This document shows positions 25,157 to 32,991 of a DNA stretch of 64,000 bases, in pieces. The position numbers were made by a program, and so were the translations under genes. This stretch comes from Pseudomonadota bacterium (GTDB taxonomy: Bacteria > Pseudomonadota > Gammaproteobacteria > Steroidobacterales > Woeseiaceae). How positions within the stretch are numbered: position 1 is the first letter of the stretch; every line of letters starts with the position of its first letter. The notes beneath the pieces are model-generated. The model was not told the DNA's origin. It did not search any database and saw nothing but the letters and a program-made list of their open reading frames with translations. The DNA lies in the NCBI GenBank assembly GCA_027621915.1, contig JAQCAD010000009.1, positions 1 to 64,000 on the forward strand, written 5' to 3'.

Positions 25157-27619
25157 CTACTTCTTTACCCGCTTCTCAAGAACGTCCTCGACCGCACGCG
25201 CGGCTTGCAGGCTTTTGAGCATTTGCGGCACGTTGTTTTCTACGCTGAGATTCAAAATGACCGGCCGGTTGCCCTCCATATCGGGATTTCGACCCACAAG
25301 TTTCATCTTTAACACCAGGTCACCGGCCTCGTTGTAACTCACCTCTGACGCAAGTGACTCGTATTTAAAATGGCTCAGTGCTGCCGTCACCAGTCCAACG
25401 CTCGAGCCGTCGGTTACACCCGGCGCACTGCCGGACAGGTAACGAATTACGCCGCCAGGTTCCTCGCCGGTGAGTGCGCCGCCTGCCACCGTGACGCCAT
25501 CTGCCGTGAACGTGATCGGCAACGTCGCCGCAATTTTTCCACTGACTTCAATCGCCTGAAATTCCTTAAGTGTCAAAATCTCTGCAATATCCAGCGACTC
25601 AGCTCTCAGGATTACAGTATTGCTGCTGCTGTCTGTACGGAAGCTGAACGGATCGGCCGTGATCGCTCCACCGAAGGCTGACATTTTCAGGTTCGATACC
25701 ACTGCAGCCAACGAGTTGAGGTCCAGCGCATAGTCAGCAGAAATATTTTCGATGGGCAGGCCCATTTCGATCAGTGCAATCCTGATGTTGGAGGGCGCAG
25801 CGCTAAAGCCGGAATCTCGGTCGTAGATGCCGTTGATGCTTGTCGTCAGACCAGTGAAGACAGTGTCGGTATAAAAACCCGCGAGGTCCGTAATCTCCAT
25901 TGCCAGTCGGCCGGTGTTGAGTGACTCTTGTTCATTGAGCGCCCAGCTTGCTTCTGCATCAATCGATGCGATACCGGCGATGAGATCCCAATCTTCGTTC
26001 CAGGGTGAAACGCGCTTTGAAAGCTTTGCCGAGCCAAAAGACACGCCGACACCCTTGACGCGAACCTCACCAATACCGGAATCCAGATGTTGATTGCCTG
26101 AAATGCTTCCGTCCTCGTGAAAACCAACGGTGACGAGGTCAAACGCCAAAGCGGCATTTTCCTGACTGAGGTCGCCTTTGAGTCCGGGCAGCGTAACTGA
26201 CTGTCCGTTCAGCATGGCGTGTATGGAAGGAGCGAATACGCCGAATCTGGCGGACAGTACATCGTCGAGTTCGCTGACAAGCACCTTTTCAAGGAAGAGG
26301 GGCGCTGAAAGCGATAAATTTTCGCCAATGGATGCTGTATCGAGCTTGATATCTACCGACTCCGCTGCCAGCTTCCAGCCGGCGTCAACCAATTCGATCC
26401 CTGCCGATGACGCCAGTGTCGCATCGATGGCTGCGATGTTGGCGTCGGATACCGATAGTCCGTATGCAGAAAACGTGGCACCCCGTTGAATTTCGATAAA
26501 GACCCCGTCATCGGGGAACGTGACTGTCTGCGCTGATGCGAACGAAAAACGTTCGGCTGTTCCGAATGGCAAGTCTGCCGCGCGCAGGTCGATAGCGGTA
26601 TTCATCGAACAGCGTGGCCCGGTCTGGCAGGACAGCTTTGTCACATTGACGGGAATGTCACGCCATTCTTCGTAGTTCACACGAAGCGATGCCTGGCCCT
26701 CCTGCAGGTTCCACTCGACTTCGGGGAAAGTGGCCGTAATGTTAACGACGCTGCCTGACTCCACGATGATTGATGTGACGATGTCCGGCGAGTTCGAGTA
26801 TTCAACCTGCAATGGCGCTGATGGGGTGAGCGTCGCAGTCAGGGACGGAGTCCGATTTGTGTCATACGGAATATCAATGTCGAATTTAAGTCCCGCAGAA
26901 CCCGATAGCAGGCTTATGGCGTCCGGAACGACGCCAGCAAATTTTGTCAATGGTTCCCACGCGCGCAACTCAAGCGAAGCTGAACCGGTCAATGCAACGC
27001 CCGTTTCAGATCTTTGCAAATGAGCCGAAACTGTATGAACGTTGCTGGCCGACGGCTTGCCGGGTATCGAATACGTGATCGCATAATCGCCGGATTCGCC
27101 GTTTATCACTATGACCGACATCGCGTGCGATTCAATGCTTGCCGACAGCTCCTGTTGTCCGTCGCGTAACGTCCATTCCAGGTTCATCACTACGGGATAC
27201 GGAGGCAGGACCAATTCCGCGATGCTGAATTCACTGCCGGCGAGATTTTCGGTAAGCGATAACCACTGATCAATCAGCAAGGCCATTTCGAACGGCTCAC
27301 CTTCGGTTCGGGTGGCAGTGACGACAGAGACTTTCTTCGCGGAATACTTTTGGGCGGTACCGCTCGACCGGCCTATCGGCAACGTTAGTCCTTCGAGCAC
27401 AATCGTCGTGCCCTTGGCATGCAACAATTCCAGTCGGCTGATGCTTGCGTCATTTGTCGCGAGGGCGTCCAGCGACACATCGATAATCTCGATATCGTAG
27501 TTTTCAAGAATGGGGCCGGAGATCCGCTGGATAATCGTATTTCGGAGGGTCCAGCTGACTGCTGCAACGACCGCAACAATCGTTAAACCGATCGCCAGGT
27601 ATTTGCTGAATTTTGCCAT
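25157..27619 (-). CDS. ydbH: YdbH-like AsmA-family intermembrane phospholipid transport protein
   Basis: An 820-residue protein anchored by one N-terminal membrane helix ('YLAIGLTIVAVVAAVSWTL') with a long beta-rich periplasmic body. The C-terminal section 'GGAITADPFSFRTDSSSNTVILRAESLDIAEILTLKEFQAIEVSGKIAATLPI' and the ending 'LKSLQAARAVEDVLEKRV' match the YdbH (PF11739) domain. The AsmA-like beta-taco fold carries phospholipids across the periplasm. ATG 27619 puts the membrane helix near the N-terminus; an in-frame ATG at 27697 would overlap the upstream haemoglobin gene. It is followed by ynbE and ydbL, the conserved partners. The 13-bp gap to the globin gene suggests one transcript. Confidence 0.88.
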   Translation of the reverse strand: MAKFSKYLAIGLTIVAVVAAVSWTLRNTIIQRISGPILENYDIEIIDVSLDALATNDASISRLELLHAKGTTIVLEGLTLPIGRSSGTAQKYSAKKVSVVTATRTEGEPFEMALLIDQWLSLTENLAGSEFSIAELVLPPYPVVMNLEWTLRDGQQELSASIESHAMSVIVINGESGDYAITYSIPGKPSASNVHTVSAHLQRSETGVALTGSASLELRAWEPLTKFAGVVPDAISLLSGSAGLKFDIDIPYDTNRTPSLTATLTPSAPLQVEYSNSPDIVTSIIVESGSVVNITATFPEVEWNLQEGQASLRVNYEEWRDIPVNVTKLSCQTGPRCSMNTAIDLRAADLPFGTAERFSFASAQTVTFPDDGVFIEIQRGATFSAYGLSVSDANIAAIDATLASSAGIELVDAGWKLAAESVDIKLDTASIGENLSLSAPLFLEKVLVSELDDVLSARFGVFAPSIHAMLNGQSVTLPGLKGDLSQENAALAFDLVTVGFHEDGSISGNQHLDSGIGEVRVKGVGVSFGSAKLSKRVSPWNEDWDLIAGIASIDAEASWALNEQESLNTGRLAMEITDLAGFYTDTVFTGLTTSINGIYDRDSGFSAAPSNIRIALIEMGLPIENISADYALDLNSLAAVVSNLKMSAFGGAITADPFSFRTDSSSNTVILRAESLDIAEILTLKEFQAIEVSGKIAATLPITFTADGVTVAGGALTGEEPGGVIRYLSGSAPGVTDGSSVGLVTAALSHFKYESLASEVSYNEAGDLVLKMKLVGRNPDMEGNRPVILNLSVENNVPQMLKSLQAARAVEDVLEKRVKK

Positions 27620-27632
27620 CGACGAATCGGTC

Positions 27633-28064
27633 TCAGGTCGCGTCGAGGTTCTGATGGGCGCTGGTGCAACGTCGCCGTACTGCTTCAGCCGGTACATACA
27701 GTTGTTCCATCAGGTAAACCTTGAAGTCGGCGGCGAAAGGTTGTTCGTCAACCGTTTCACTCATGCAGGTGAGCCATTGATCCCGCTCTGACGTTCCAAT
27801 TTTGAGGTGCGCATGAACCCGGGGGATTCCAATGGCGCCATATTTCTCCTGGTACAACTTTGGCCCGCCCAGCCAGCCGCAGAGAAATCGAAACAGTTTG
27901 TCCCTTGATACGTCGTTGGTTTTCGGGTGCATCGCATAGATTGTAGAAAAGCGATTGTCAGCACTCATTCGATCGAAAAATAGTTCGACGAGTCTTCGCA
28001 AGCCCTTTTCACCGCCTGCGGCTTGGAACGAGGCATTGCCGGTGCCATATGGCTTTTTTGGCAC
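27633..28064 (-). CDS. Group II truncated haemoglobin
   Basis: A 143-residue 2/2 globin. 'FFDRMSADNRFSTIYAMHP' matches the B-E region, and 'FLCGWLGGPKLYQEKYGAIGIPRVHAHLKIGTSERDQWLTCM' holds the proximal His (in 'HAHLKI') and the Trp G8 (in 'DQWL') that define group II. Such proteins bind O2 and NO and are linked to peroxide or nitrosative stress. The start is GTG 28064; length agrees with the family. It lies between a small membrane protein gene (3-bp gap) and ydbH (13-bp gap), an unusual setting for a globin. Confidence 0.92.
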   Translation of the reverse strand: MPKKPYGTGNASFQAAGGEKGLRRLVELFFDRMSADNRFSTIYAMHPKTNDVSRDKLFRFLCGWLGGPKLYQEKYGAIGIPRVHAHLKIGTSERDQWLTCMSETVDEQPFAADFKVYLMEQLYVPAEAVRRRCTSAHQNLDAT

Positions 28065-28067
28065 GGA

Positions 28068-28271
28068 CTAATCTTGGGTTTTTTTCGCGGCGCCGGCCAG
28101 CATCATCGAAATGACCACAGAGCATATGCCGAGCAGGACTAACGTTCCTTCGACTTTTATCAGAAGTTCAAGGGCCTCGTCGCCAGTCTTCACGTCAAAA
28201 ATGTACATACTGCCGACGGCAGCGAATCCGAGAATGGCGAGAAATCCAAACAGGATGATGGTCGTTTTCAT
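28068..28271 (-). CDS. Small two-helix membrane protein
   Basis: A 67-residue protein with two membrane helices ('IILFGFLAILGFAAVGSMYIF' and 'GTLVLLGICSVVISMMLAGA') and a short acidic linker 'DVKTGDEALELL'. A strong AAGGAG site precedes ATG 28271; the longer in-frame version starting at 28385 would overlap the neighbouring dehydrogenase gene and is not favoured. First gene of the run leading to ydbL. No function recognised. Confidence 0.7.
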   Translation of the reverse strand: MKTTIILFGFLAILGFAAVGSMYIFDVKTGDEALELLIKVEGTLVLLGICSVVISMMLAGAAKKTQD

Positions 28272-28368
28272 GAGCTTGCTCCTTACAAAATGTCCTGATA
28301 GCTGCAGCATAACGTAGCGATCGCAGAATATACGACGGGGACCGGAAAAAGCGTGCCAAATCACACAA

Positions 28369-29304
28369 TTAGTAGCCCGTTGCAAAATCGATTACGTACT
28401 TCAGCGGCTGTTCGTTAACGTAGCGGCGATAGTTATCGACAAAAATCGGCACCAACAGCAATGGATGACTGATCGCGGCGATATGTGCGGTTATGGACAA
28501 ATTTGGCGTGCCCCAAAGCGTACTGTCTTTGGGTATGGGTTCTTCGTCAAACACGTCCAGTGCCGCACCGGCCAGCCTGTTATTTCGCAACGCATCGATC
28601 AGGGCATTGTCGTCGACGACATTGCTTCGGCCAACATTGATGAAGTATGCATGTGCGGGGAGCCTCTGCAGCGCCGTTGCATCGAGCAGATTATCAGTCG
28701 CGTCCGTTTGCGGAAGCGTCGAAACCAGGTAGTCGGTTTCCTTGAGAAATTCATGTAGCTGATCAACAGGCATTACTTTATCGAAACCAGGCGCGACTTG
28801 GCCCGACCGACTCAGGCCGGTCACTTGTAGCCCGAAGGACTTTGCAGTGTTCGCAATGTGCCGGCCGATCGAACCCGTACCCATGACACCGAGTCGTTTT
28901 CCAGCGAGAGAGCCGGAAAATCCCTTAAACCAGTTTCGTGCCTTTTGTTCCTGCATTCGACGCAGCACTTTGAGTTCGTGCGCCAGCAGATAACCGATCA
29001 CGTACTCCGACATCTGTGGCCCAAACACGTCCTTAACGCCAGTTAAAACATAGTCACGGCGTTCACAGTCCATGAATGGCGTCACGCCTGCCCAGGACGA
29101 TTGCACCCATTTGACGGATGGCATGCTCGGCAGAATTGGCACGATCAGGGCGGGGTTACCGAAGAGGACGGTCTCGTTTGTATACTCAGCCAGGGCCTGT
29201 TCCGAAGAGGTGCACGCTTTGAGGGGAATGGAGGAATCCGCAAGGCGAGAGATCTCATCTGCGAACTCTTTCGCCAGCGTGGTGACAATCATGCAATCTG
29301 GCAT
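28369..29304 (-). CDS. D-isomer-specific 2-hydroxyacid dehydrogenase
   Basis: A 311-residue NAD(P)-dependent dehydrogenase. The nucleotide-binding motif is 'GVMGTGSIGRHIA'. Catalytic residues are the Arg in 'FINVGRSNVVDD', the Glu in 'DVFDEEPIP' and the His in 'ITAHIAAI'. It reduces 2-oxo acids to D-2-hydroxyacids; similarity is to glyoxylate/hydroxypyruvate reductase-like members, but substrate is uncertain. The Shine-Dalgarno is weak. It ends 97 bp before the small membrane protein gene on the same strand and is divergent from the DEAD-box helicase. Confidence 0.9.
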   Translation of the reverse strand: MPDCMIVTTLAKEFADEISRLADSSIPLKACTSSEQALAEYTNETVLFGNPALIVPILPSMPSVKWVQSSWAGVTPFMDCERRDYVLTGVKDVFGPQMSEYVIGYLLAHELKVLRRMQEQKARNWFKGFSGSLAGKRLGVMGTGSIGRHIANTAKSFGLQVTGLSRSGQVAPGFDKVMPVDQLHEFLKETDYLVSTLPQTDATDNLLDATALQRLPAHAYFINVGRSNVVDDNALIDALRNNRLAGAALDVFDEEPIPKDSTLWGTPNLSITAHIAAISHPLLLVPIFVDNYRRYVNEQPLKYVIDFATGY

Positions 29305-29457
29305 ACCGATTTCGCTTCAGTCCTTTTGCAGGTGGCGTGGATTGAGGCGGTATTATGAACGCATTCGGGCCTCGCGCCCCTTTTGTCACGCAGCAGGGTA
29401 TGATGCGCGCCTTCCGGTTAGGTTCTAATCGGCATTTCCAGACGCCAAAGCCATCCT

Positions 29458-31437
29458 ATGACCAATTCCACTGCCGCGCCCGGCACCGCTCGTTTTCGGG
29501 ATCTCGGGATCTCTCCGCCATTGATCAAGGTATTGAACGAGCTCGGCTACGAAACGCCCACGCCTATCCAGATTCAGGCCATCCCGCCGCTCCTGAAAGG
29601 CGGGGACATTCTGGGCCACGCGCCGACAGGAACCGGCAAAACCGCTGCATTCGCGCTGCCGCTCCTGTCAAACATCGACATAGAGAGCGGTCATGTTCAG
29701 GTCATGACGCTCACGCCGACGCGCGAGTTGGCCATACAGGTCGCAGAGGCCTTTCAACGCTATGCCGCCCACATTAAAGGATTTCATGTGCTGCCCATTT
29801 ATGGTGGCCAGGAATACGGCGGACAGATTCGCCAGCTCAGACGCGGTGTGCACGTCGTTGTCGGGACGCCTGGCCGGGTGATGGACCACATGCGCAAGGG
29901 CACGCTGAAGCTGGATGGCCTGAAGGCCCTGGTCCTGGATGAAGCCGATGAAATGTTGCGTATGGGTTTCATCGAGGAAGTCGAATGGATTCTGGAACAG
30001 ACACCAAAGAAACGACAAATGGCGTTGTTCTCCGCAACGATGCCGCCGCAAGTTGAGCGAATCGCACGAAAGCACCTGAACAATCCGCAGGAAATTTCGA
30101 TCAAGGCCCGGACGGCGACTGCCGAAACCATCCGCCAGCGTTATTGGCAGGTCAGCGGTCTGCATAAGCTCGATGCACTCACCCGAATACTGGAAGTCGA
30201 GCCTTTTGAGGCGATTTTGATGTTCGTGCGAACCAAAACGGCAACGACCGAACTGGCGGAGAAACTGGAAGCGAGGGGTTACGCTGCCGCCGCGATGAAC
30301 GGTGACATGGCGCAGAATCATCGCGAGCAAACCGTGGAGCGATTGAAAAAAGGCACGCTGGACATACTTGTCGCGACGGATGTGGCCGCTCGCGGTCTAG
30401 ACGTCGATCGAATCAGCCACGTCGTCAACTACGACATTCCAAACGATACCGAGGCCTATATACATCGTATTGGTCGAACCGGCAGGGCGGGTCGCCAGGG
30501 TGAGGCGATTTTGTTTGTCGCGCCTCGCGAAAAACGCATGCTCTATGCGATCGAAAAAGCGACGCGGCAAAAAATCGACCAAATGATCCTTCCGACGACA
30601 GAGACGGTCAACAACAAGCGAATTGCGGATTTCAAACAGAAGATCACCGATACGCTGGCGGAAGGTGAGTTGGCATTCATGCAGGGCCTGGTTGAACAGT
30701 ATCGACAGGAGCACGACGTGCCCGCGGTGGAAATAGCGGCTGCGCTTGCGAAGATGACCATCGGCGACAAGCCCATGCTGCTGAATCCGGAAAGCGATCG
30801 ACCGGCGAAGCGCGCGGATGATTCCAGATCCAGGATGGAGGGCGAGAGATCACCACGTGAGTGGAAACGTCGCGATAAATCGCTTTCCAAACCGGATGCT
30901 GATAAAGAACGATACCGAATTGAAGTGGGCCATATACATGGTGTAAAGCCCGGCAATATTGTTGGTGCCATTGCGAATGAATCCGGACTGGATGGGGAGC
31001 ACATTGGCCAGATCGAAATTGATCAGGATTTCAGCCTGGTCGATCTTCCCGTTGGGATGCCGAACGACATCCTGATGCAGCTGAAGAAAGTTCGTGTGTG
31101 TGGCGAGCAACTCGACATCTCTTTGGCTTCCGATTCCCGGGGGCCCTCGAAGCACAGGGCAAAGGCCAAACCCCGACCCGCCGACAAACGATTTGGCAAA
31201 GCGGCCGGCGACAAACGGGTCGGCAAAGCATCCGGCGACAAGCGAGTCGGCAAAGCAACAGGCGAAAAACGGGTCGGCAAAGCAACAGGCGACAAGAAAA
31301 GCTTCGGCAAGAAAAGATCCGACCAGAAAGGCAAACCGAAGTCGCGACCCGATGGAAAGCCAAAGCCAATACTGAGCCTTAACAAGAGAGCTGGCGGCGA
31401 AAAGGACAAAGGCAAAAGAATAAAACCCTCGAGTTAG
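29458..31437 (+). CDS. DEAD-box RNA helicase with repetitive basic tail
   Basis: A 659-residue ATP-dependent RNA helicase of the DeaD/CsdA type. Motifs in order: Q motif near 'YETPTPIQIQAIP', Walker A 'APTGTGKT', 'PTREL', Walker B 'LDEADEML', 'SAT' and 'HRIGRTGRAG'. Residues ~480-560 form a DbpA-type RNA-binding domain ('YRIEVGHIHGVKPGNIVGAIANESGLDGEHIGQI'). The last ~100 residues are a Lys/Gly-rich disordered tail built of nine-residue repeats (GDKRVGKAS-like). CsdA-type helicases act in ribosome assembly and cold-tolerant RNA turnover. A possible -10 TATGAT occurs about 55 bp upstream, but no clear ribosome-binding site is seen. Confidence 0.95.
   Translation: MTNSTAAPGTARFRDLGISPPLIKVLNELGYETPTPIQIQAIPPLLKGGDILGHAPTGTGKTAAFALPLLSNIDIESGHVQVMTLTPTRELAIQVAEAFQRYAAHIKGFHVLPIYGGQEYGGQIRQLRRGVHVVVGTPGRVMDHMRKGTLKLDGLKALVLDEADEMLRMGFIEEVEWILEQTPKKRQMALFSATMPPQVERIARKHLNNPQEISIKARTATAETIRQRYWQVSGLHKLDALTRILEVEPFEAILMFVRTKTATTELAEKLEARGYAAAAMNGDMAQNHREQTVERLKKGTLDILVATDVAARGLDVDRISHVVNYDIPNDTEAYIHRIGRTGRAGRQGEAILFVAPREKRMLYAIEKATRQKIDQMILPTTETVNNKRIADFKQKITDTLAEGELAFMQGLVEQYRQEHDVPAVEIAAALAKMTIGDKPMLLNPESDRPAKRADDSRSRMEGERSPREWKRRDKSLSKPDADKERYRIEVGHIHGVKPGNIVGAIANESGLDGEHIGQIEIDQDFSLVDLPVGMPNDILMQLKKVRVCGEQLDISLASDSRGPSKHRAKAKPRPADKRFGKAAGDKRVGKASGDKRVGKATGEKRVGKATGDKKSFGKKRSDQKGKPKSRPDGKPKPILSLNKRAGGEKDKGKRIKPSS
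31180..31287 (+). repeat. Four tandem 27-bp repeats in helicase C-terminus
   Basis: Four in-frame copies of a 27-bp unit lie end to end (31180-31206, 31207-31233, 31234-31260, 31261-31287), followed by a partial fifth. They encode ADKRFGKAA, GDKRVGKAS, GDKRVGKAT and GEKRVGKAT. The middle three copies are nearly identical in DNA, so the array is probably prone to slippage. Confidence 0.9.
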
Positions 31438-31532
31438 GTTCTTTTCGGTCCGTTCCTAGGCGTTTTCCGATATTTCCTCCTTGCTGGAGTTGCCAGACAA
31501 TGGTGCTGGCACCCCGCTGCGAGATTGGTGAT

Positions 31533-32147
31533 ATGAAAAACGCAAAACTTCTGTTTGCCACAACGCTTTTGCTTGCCGCCTGCGCATCTGATCCCGCGTA
31601 CGACCCTCTTGACGATTACGAAGAGGTCAGCACGACGGGCTTCGTCGATGCCCCCACACCGCTCGTTGTTGCGCCGGAAAACAGGGAGTCCGCTACGCGA
31701 GGGGAGTATCTCGTCGAATTGCTGGGTTGTGGCACGTGCCATACCGATGGCGCGCTGGTCGGCGAGCCGAACAGGGCTCGGTTGCTTGCGGGCTCGCGAA
31801 TCGGTATCGCCTTTACCAGCCCACTGGCGAATCGCTATCCGGGCGTTGTTTATCCGCCGAATATCACACCCGATAACGAAACCGGCATCGGCCGATGGTC
31901 AGATCGGCAGGTCGCTGAAGCATTACGGGCTGGAGTTGGACGACATGGCGATCGCCGCATTCTGGTTATGCCATGGCAGGGTTATGCGCAGATTTCAGAC
32001 GACGACGCCTATGCGATTGTCGGCTACCTCAGAAGTATCAAACCGGTCGTACATCGGGTGCCAGACGATGTGCCGGCCGGAACGATGGCGGGAAGCCCGT
32101 ACGTGCACTTCGGCGTGTATCGAAGTCGCGGGTTAAATATCGAATAA
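31533..32147 (+). CDS. Monohaem c-type cytochrome lipoprotein
   Basis: A 204-residue lipoprotein with a signal and lipobox ('LLLAAC', Cys17). One haem-binding motif CGTCH (Cys66-Cys69-His70) lies in 'YLVELLGCGTCHTDG'. 'YPGVVYPPNITPDNETGIGRWSDRQVAEALRAGV' is typical of class I cytochromes linked to dehydrogenases or SorB-type electron transfer, and the likely axial Met is in 'ILVMPWQGYAQISDDDAYAIVGYLRS'. ATG 31533 gives a proper signal peptide; an upstream in-frame start at 31500 does not. It stands 95 bp after the helicase gene, with no obvious redox partner next to it. The molybdenum hydroxylases of this window need an electron acceptor, but a link is speculative. Confidence 0.88.
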   Translation: MKNAKLLFATTLLLAACASDPAYDPLDDYEEVSTTGFVDAPTPLVVAPENRESATRGEYLVELLGCGTCHTDGALVGEPNRARLLAGSRIGIAFTSPLANRYPGVVYPPNITPDNETGIGRWSDRQVAEALRAGVGRHGDRRILVMPWQGYAQISDDDAYAIVGYLRSIKPVVHRVPDDVPAGTMAGSPYVHFGVYRSRGLNIE

Positions 32148-32174
32148 GTTCGACATATTGCCGGAGTCGACATT

Positions 32175-32441
32175 GTGATGATTGAAAGCACCAGCAAGAG
32201 TCGTACGCTGGTGGCCCATGCGTCTGATTTGTTGATCTGTCCTCGCTGGATTATTGAGCGGGACGTCGACTTCACTCATTGTCGCCACGGTGGTCGCTAC
32301 GAGAGCGATCAGTCTGCGTGCATGGAATGCCGGTTCGGTCCGGGGTGTCGATGGCTGGATAGTAACAGGACATCGACTATCGATGCCGCGTCGCTGAGCG
32401 ACCTCGTTCAGGCAATCGACAGCGCCTGCATCAACACGTAG
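32175..32441 (+). CDS. Small cysteine-rich hypothetical protein
   Basis: An 88-residue frame with five Cys in 'LLICPRWIIERDVDFTHC' and 'ACMECRFGPGCRWL', an arrangement (C-x2-C-x5-C) that could bind a metal. The downstream helix 'SLSDLVQAIDSAC' looks amphipathic. Two starts are adjacent (ATG 32175 and 32178) with little Shine-Dalgarno. The 3' end overlaps the convergent MAPEG gene by 34 bp. The composition is protein-like rather than shadow-like, but I recognise no family, so it is given with caution. Confidence 0.45.
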   Translation: MMIESTSKSRTLVAHASDLLICPRWIIERDVDFTHCRHGGRYESDQSACMECRFGPGCRWLDSNRTSTIDAASLSDLVQAIDSACINT

Positions 32442-32890
32442 CCGGCCATGGCGATAACGGACAGCGAACTCCACGTCCAGCAGAAGGCGCGGACGTCGTG
32501 CAATTGCGCCGTCAGATAGGCGATGAAGTGCGCCGCTCGCGCTGCGACATAAGTCCAGATCAGGACCTGGGCCAGCAACAGCGTTGGCTCCACAATAACG
32601 AACAACAACCCGACGACCAGGAAAGCGGGGATGCTCTCGAGATCGTTCAGATTCATACGGCGGGAGCGATCGACGTACTCATTGATGTCGAGTTGGCCTG
32701 CTCGTGGATTGGGGTTCAACGGGCTTTTTTTCGCGTCTTCCGGGCTGCGGTATCCGCCACCTGCCTGGACCATTCTCTGCACGGTGATCCAGGGCTGGAT
32801 CATCAGCTTTAAAATCATGATGCTGGCGGCCAGCAGGTAGGTGTGGAACACGGGGTTTTCAAGACTTAATACAGCGGTCTCTACGGGCAT
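32408..32890 (-). CDS. MAPEG-family membrane protein
   Basis: A 160-residue integral membrane protein with four helices. The MAPEG pattern is clear: helix 1 'HTYLLAASIMILKLMIQPW', then 'DRSRRMNLNDLESIPAFLVVGLLFV', and 'ARAAHFIAYL'. The family includes glutathione S-transferases/peroxidases acting on lipophilic electrophiles; bacterial members are largely uncharacterised. AGGAG precedes ATG 32890. An inverted-repeat terminator element sits immediately upstream, so it likely has its own promoter. It overlaps the small Cys-rich frame at its 3' end. Confidence 0.9.
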   Translation of the reverse strand: MPVETAVLSLENPVFHTYLLAASIMILKLMIQPWITVQRMVQAGGGYRSPEDAKKSPLNPNPRAGQLDINEYVDRSRRMNLNDLESIPAFLVVGLLFVIVEPTLLLAQVLIWTYVAARAAHFIAYLTAQLHDVRAFCWTWSSLSVIAMAGYVLMQALSIA

Positions 32891-32914
32891 GATGTGACTC
32901 CTGAAAAAAGGTCA

Positions 32915-32983
32915 AAAAAGGGGGTCGGATCCAATATTCAGTTAATTCGGAAAATGCAGAGAATTGGATCCGACCCCTTTTGT
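32915..32983. repeat. Inverted repeat GGGGTCGGATCCAAT flanked by A and T runs
   Basis: Perfect 15-bp arms (32921-32935 and 32963-32977) enclose a 27-nt loop; A6 precedes the left arm and T4 follows the right. It is a relative of the GGGGTCAGAGCC elements at 20436 and 57682. It follows the M14 peptidase gene in transcription and precedes the MAPEG gene, so it may terminate the former. Confidence 0.8.
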
Positions 32984-32991
32984 TGTCCGGG

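Noticed and set aside
31180-31287. Possible CRISPR-like array
   Set aside because: Repeats are contiguous 27-mers with no spacers and are in frame with the helicase.
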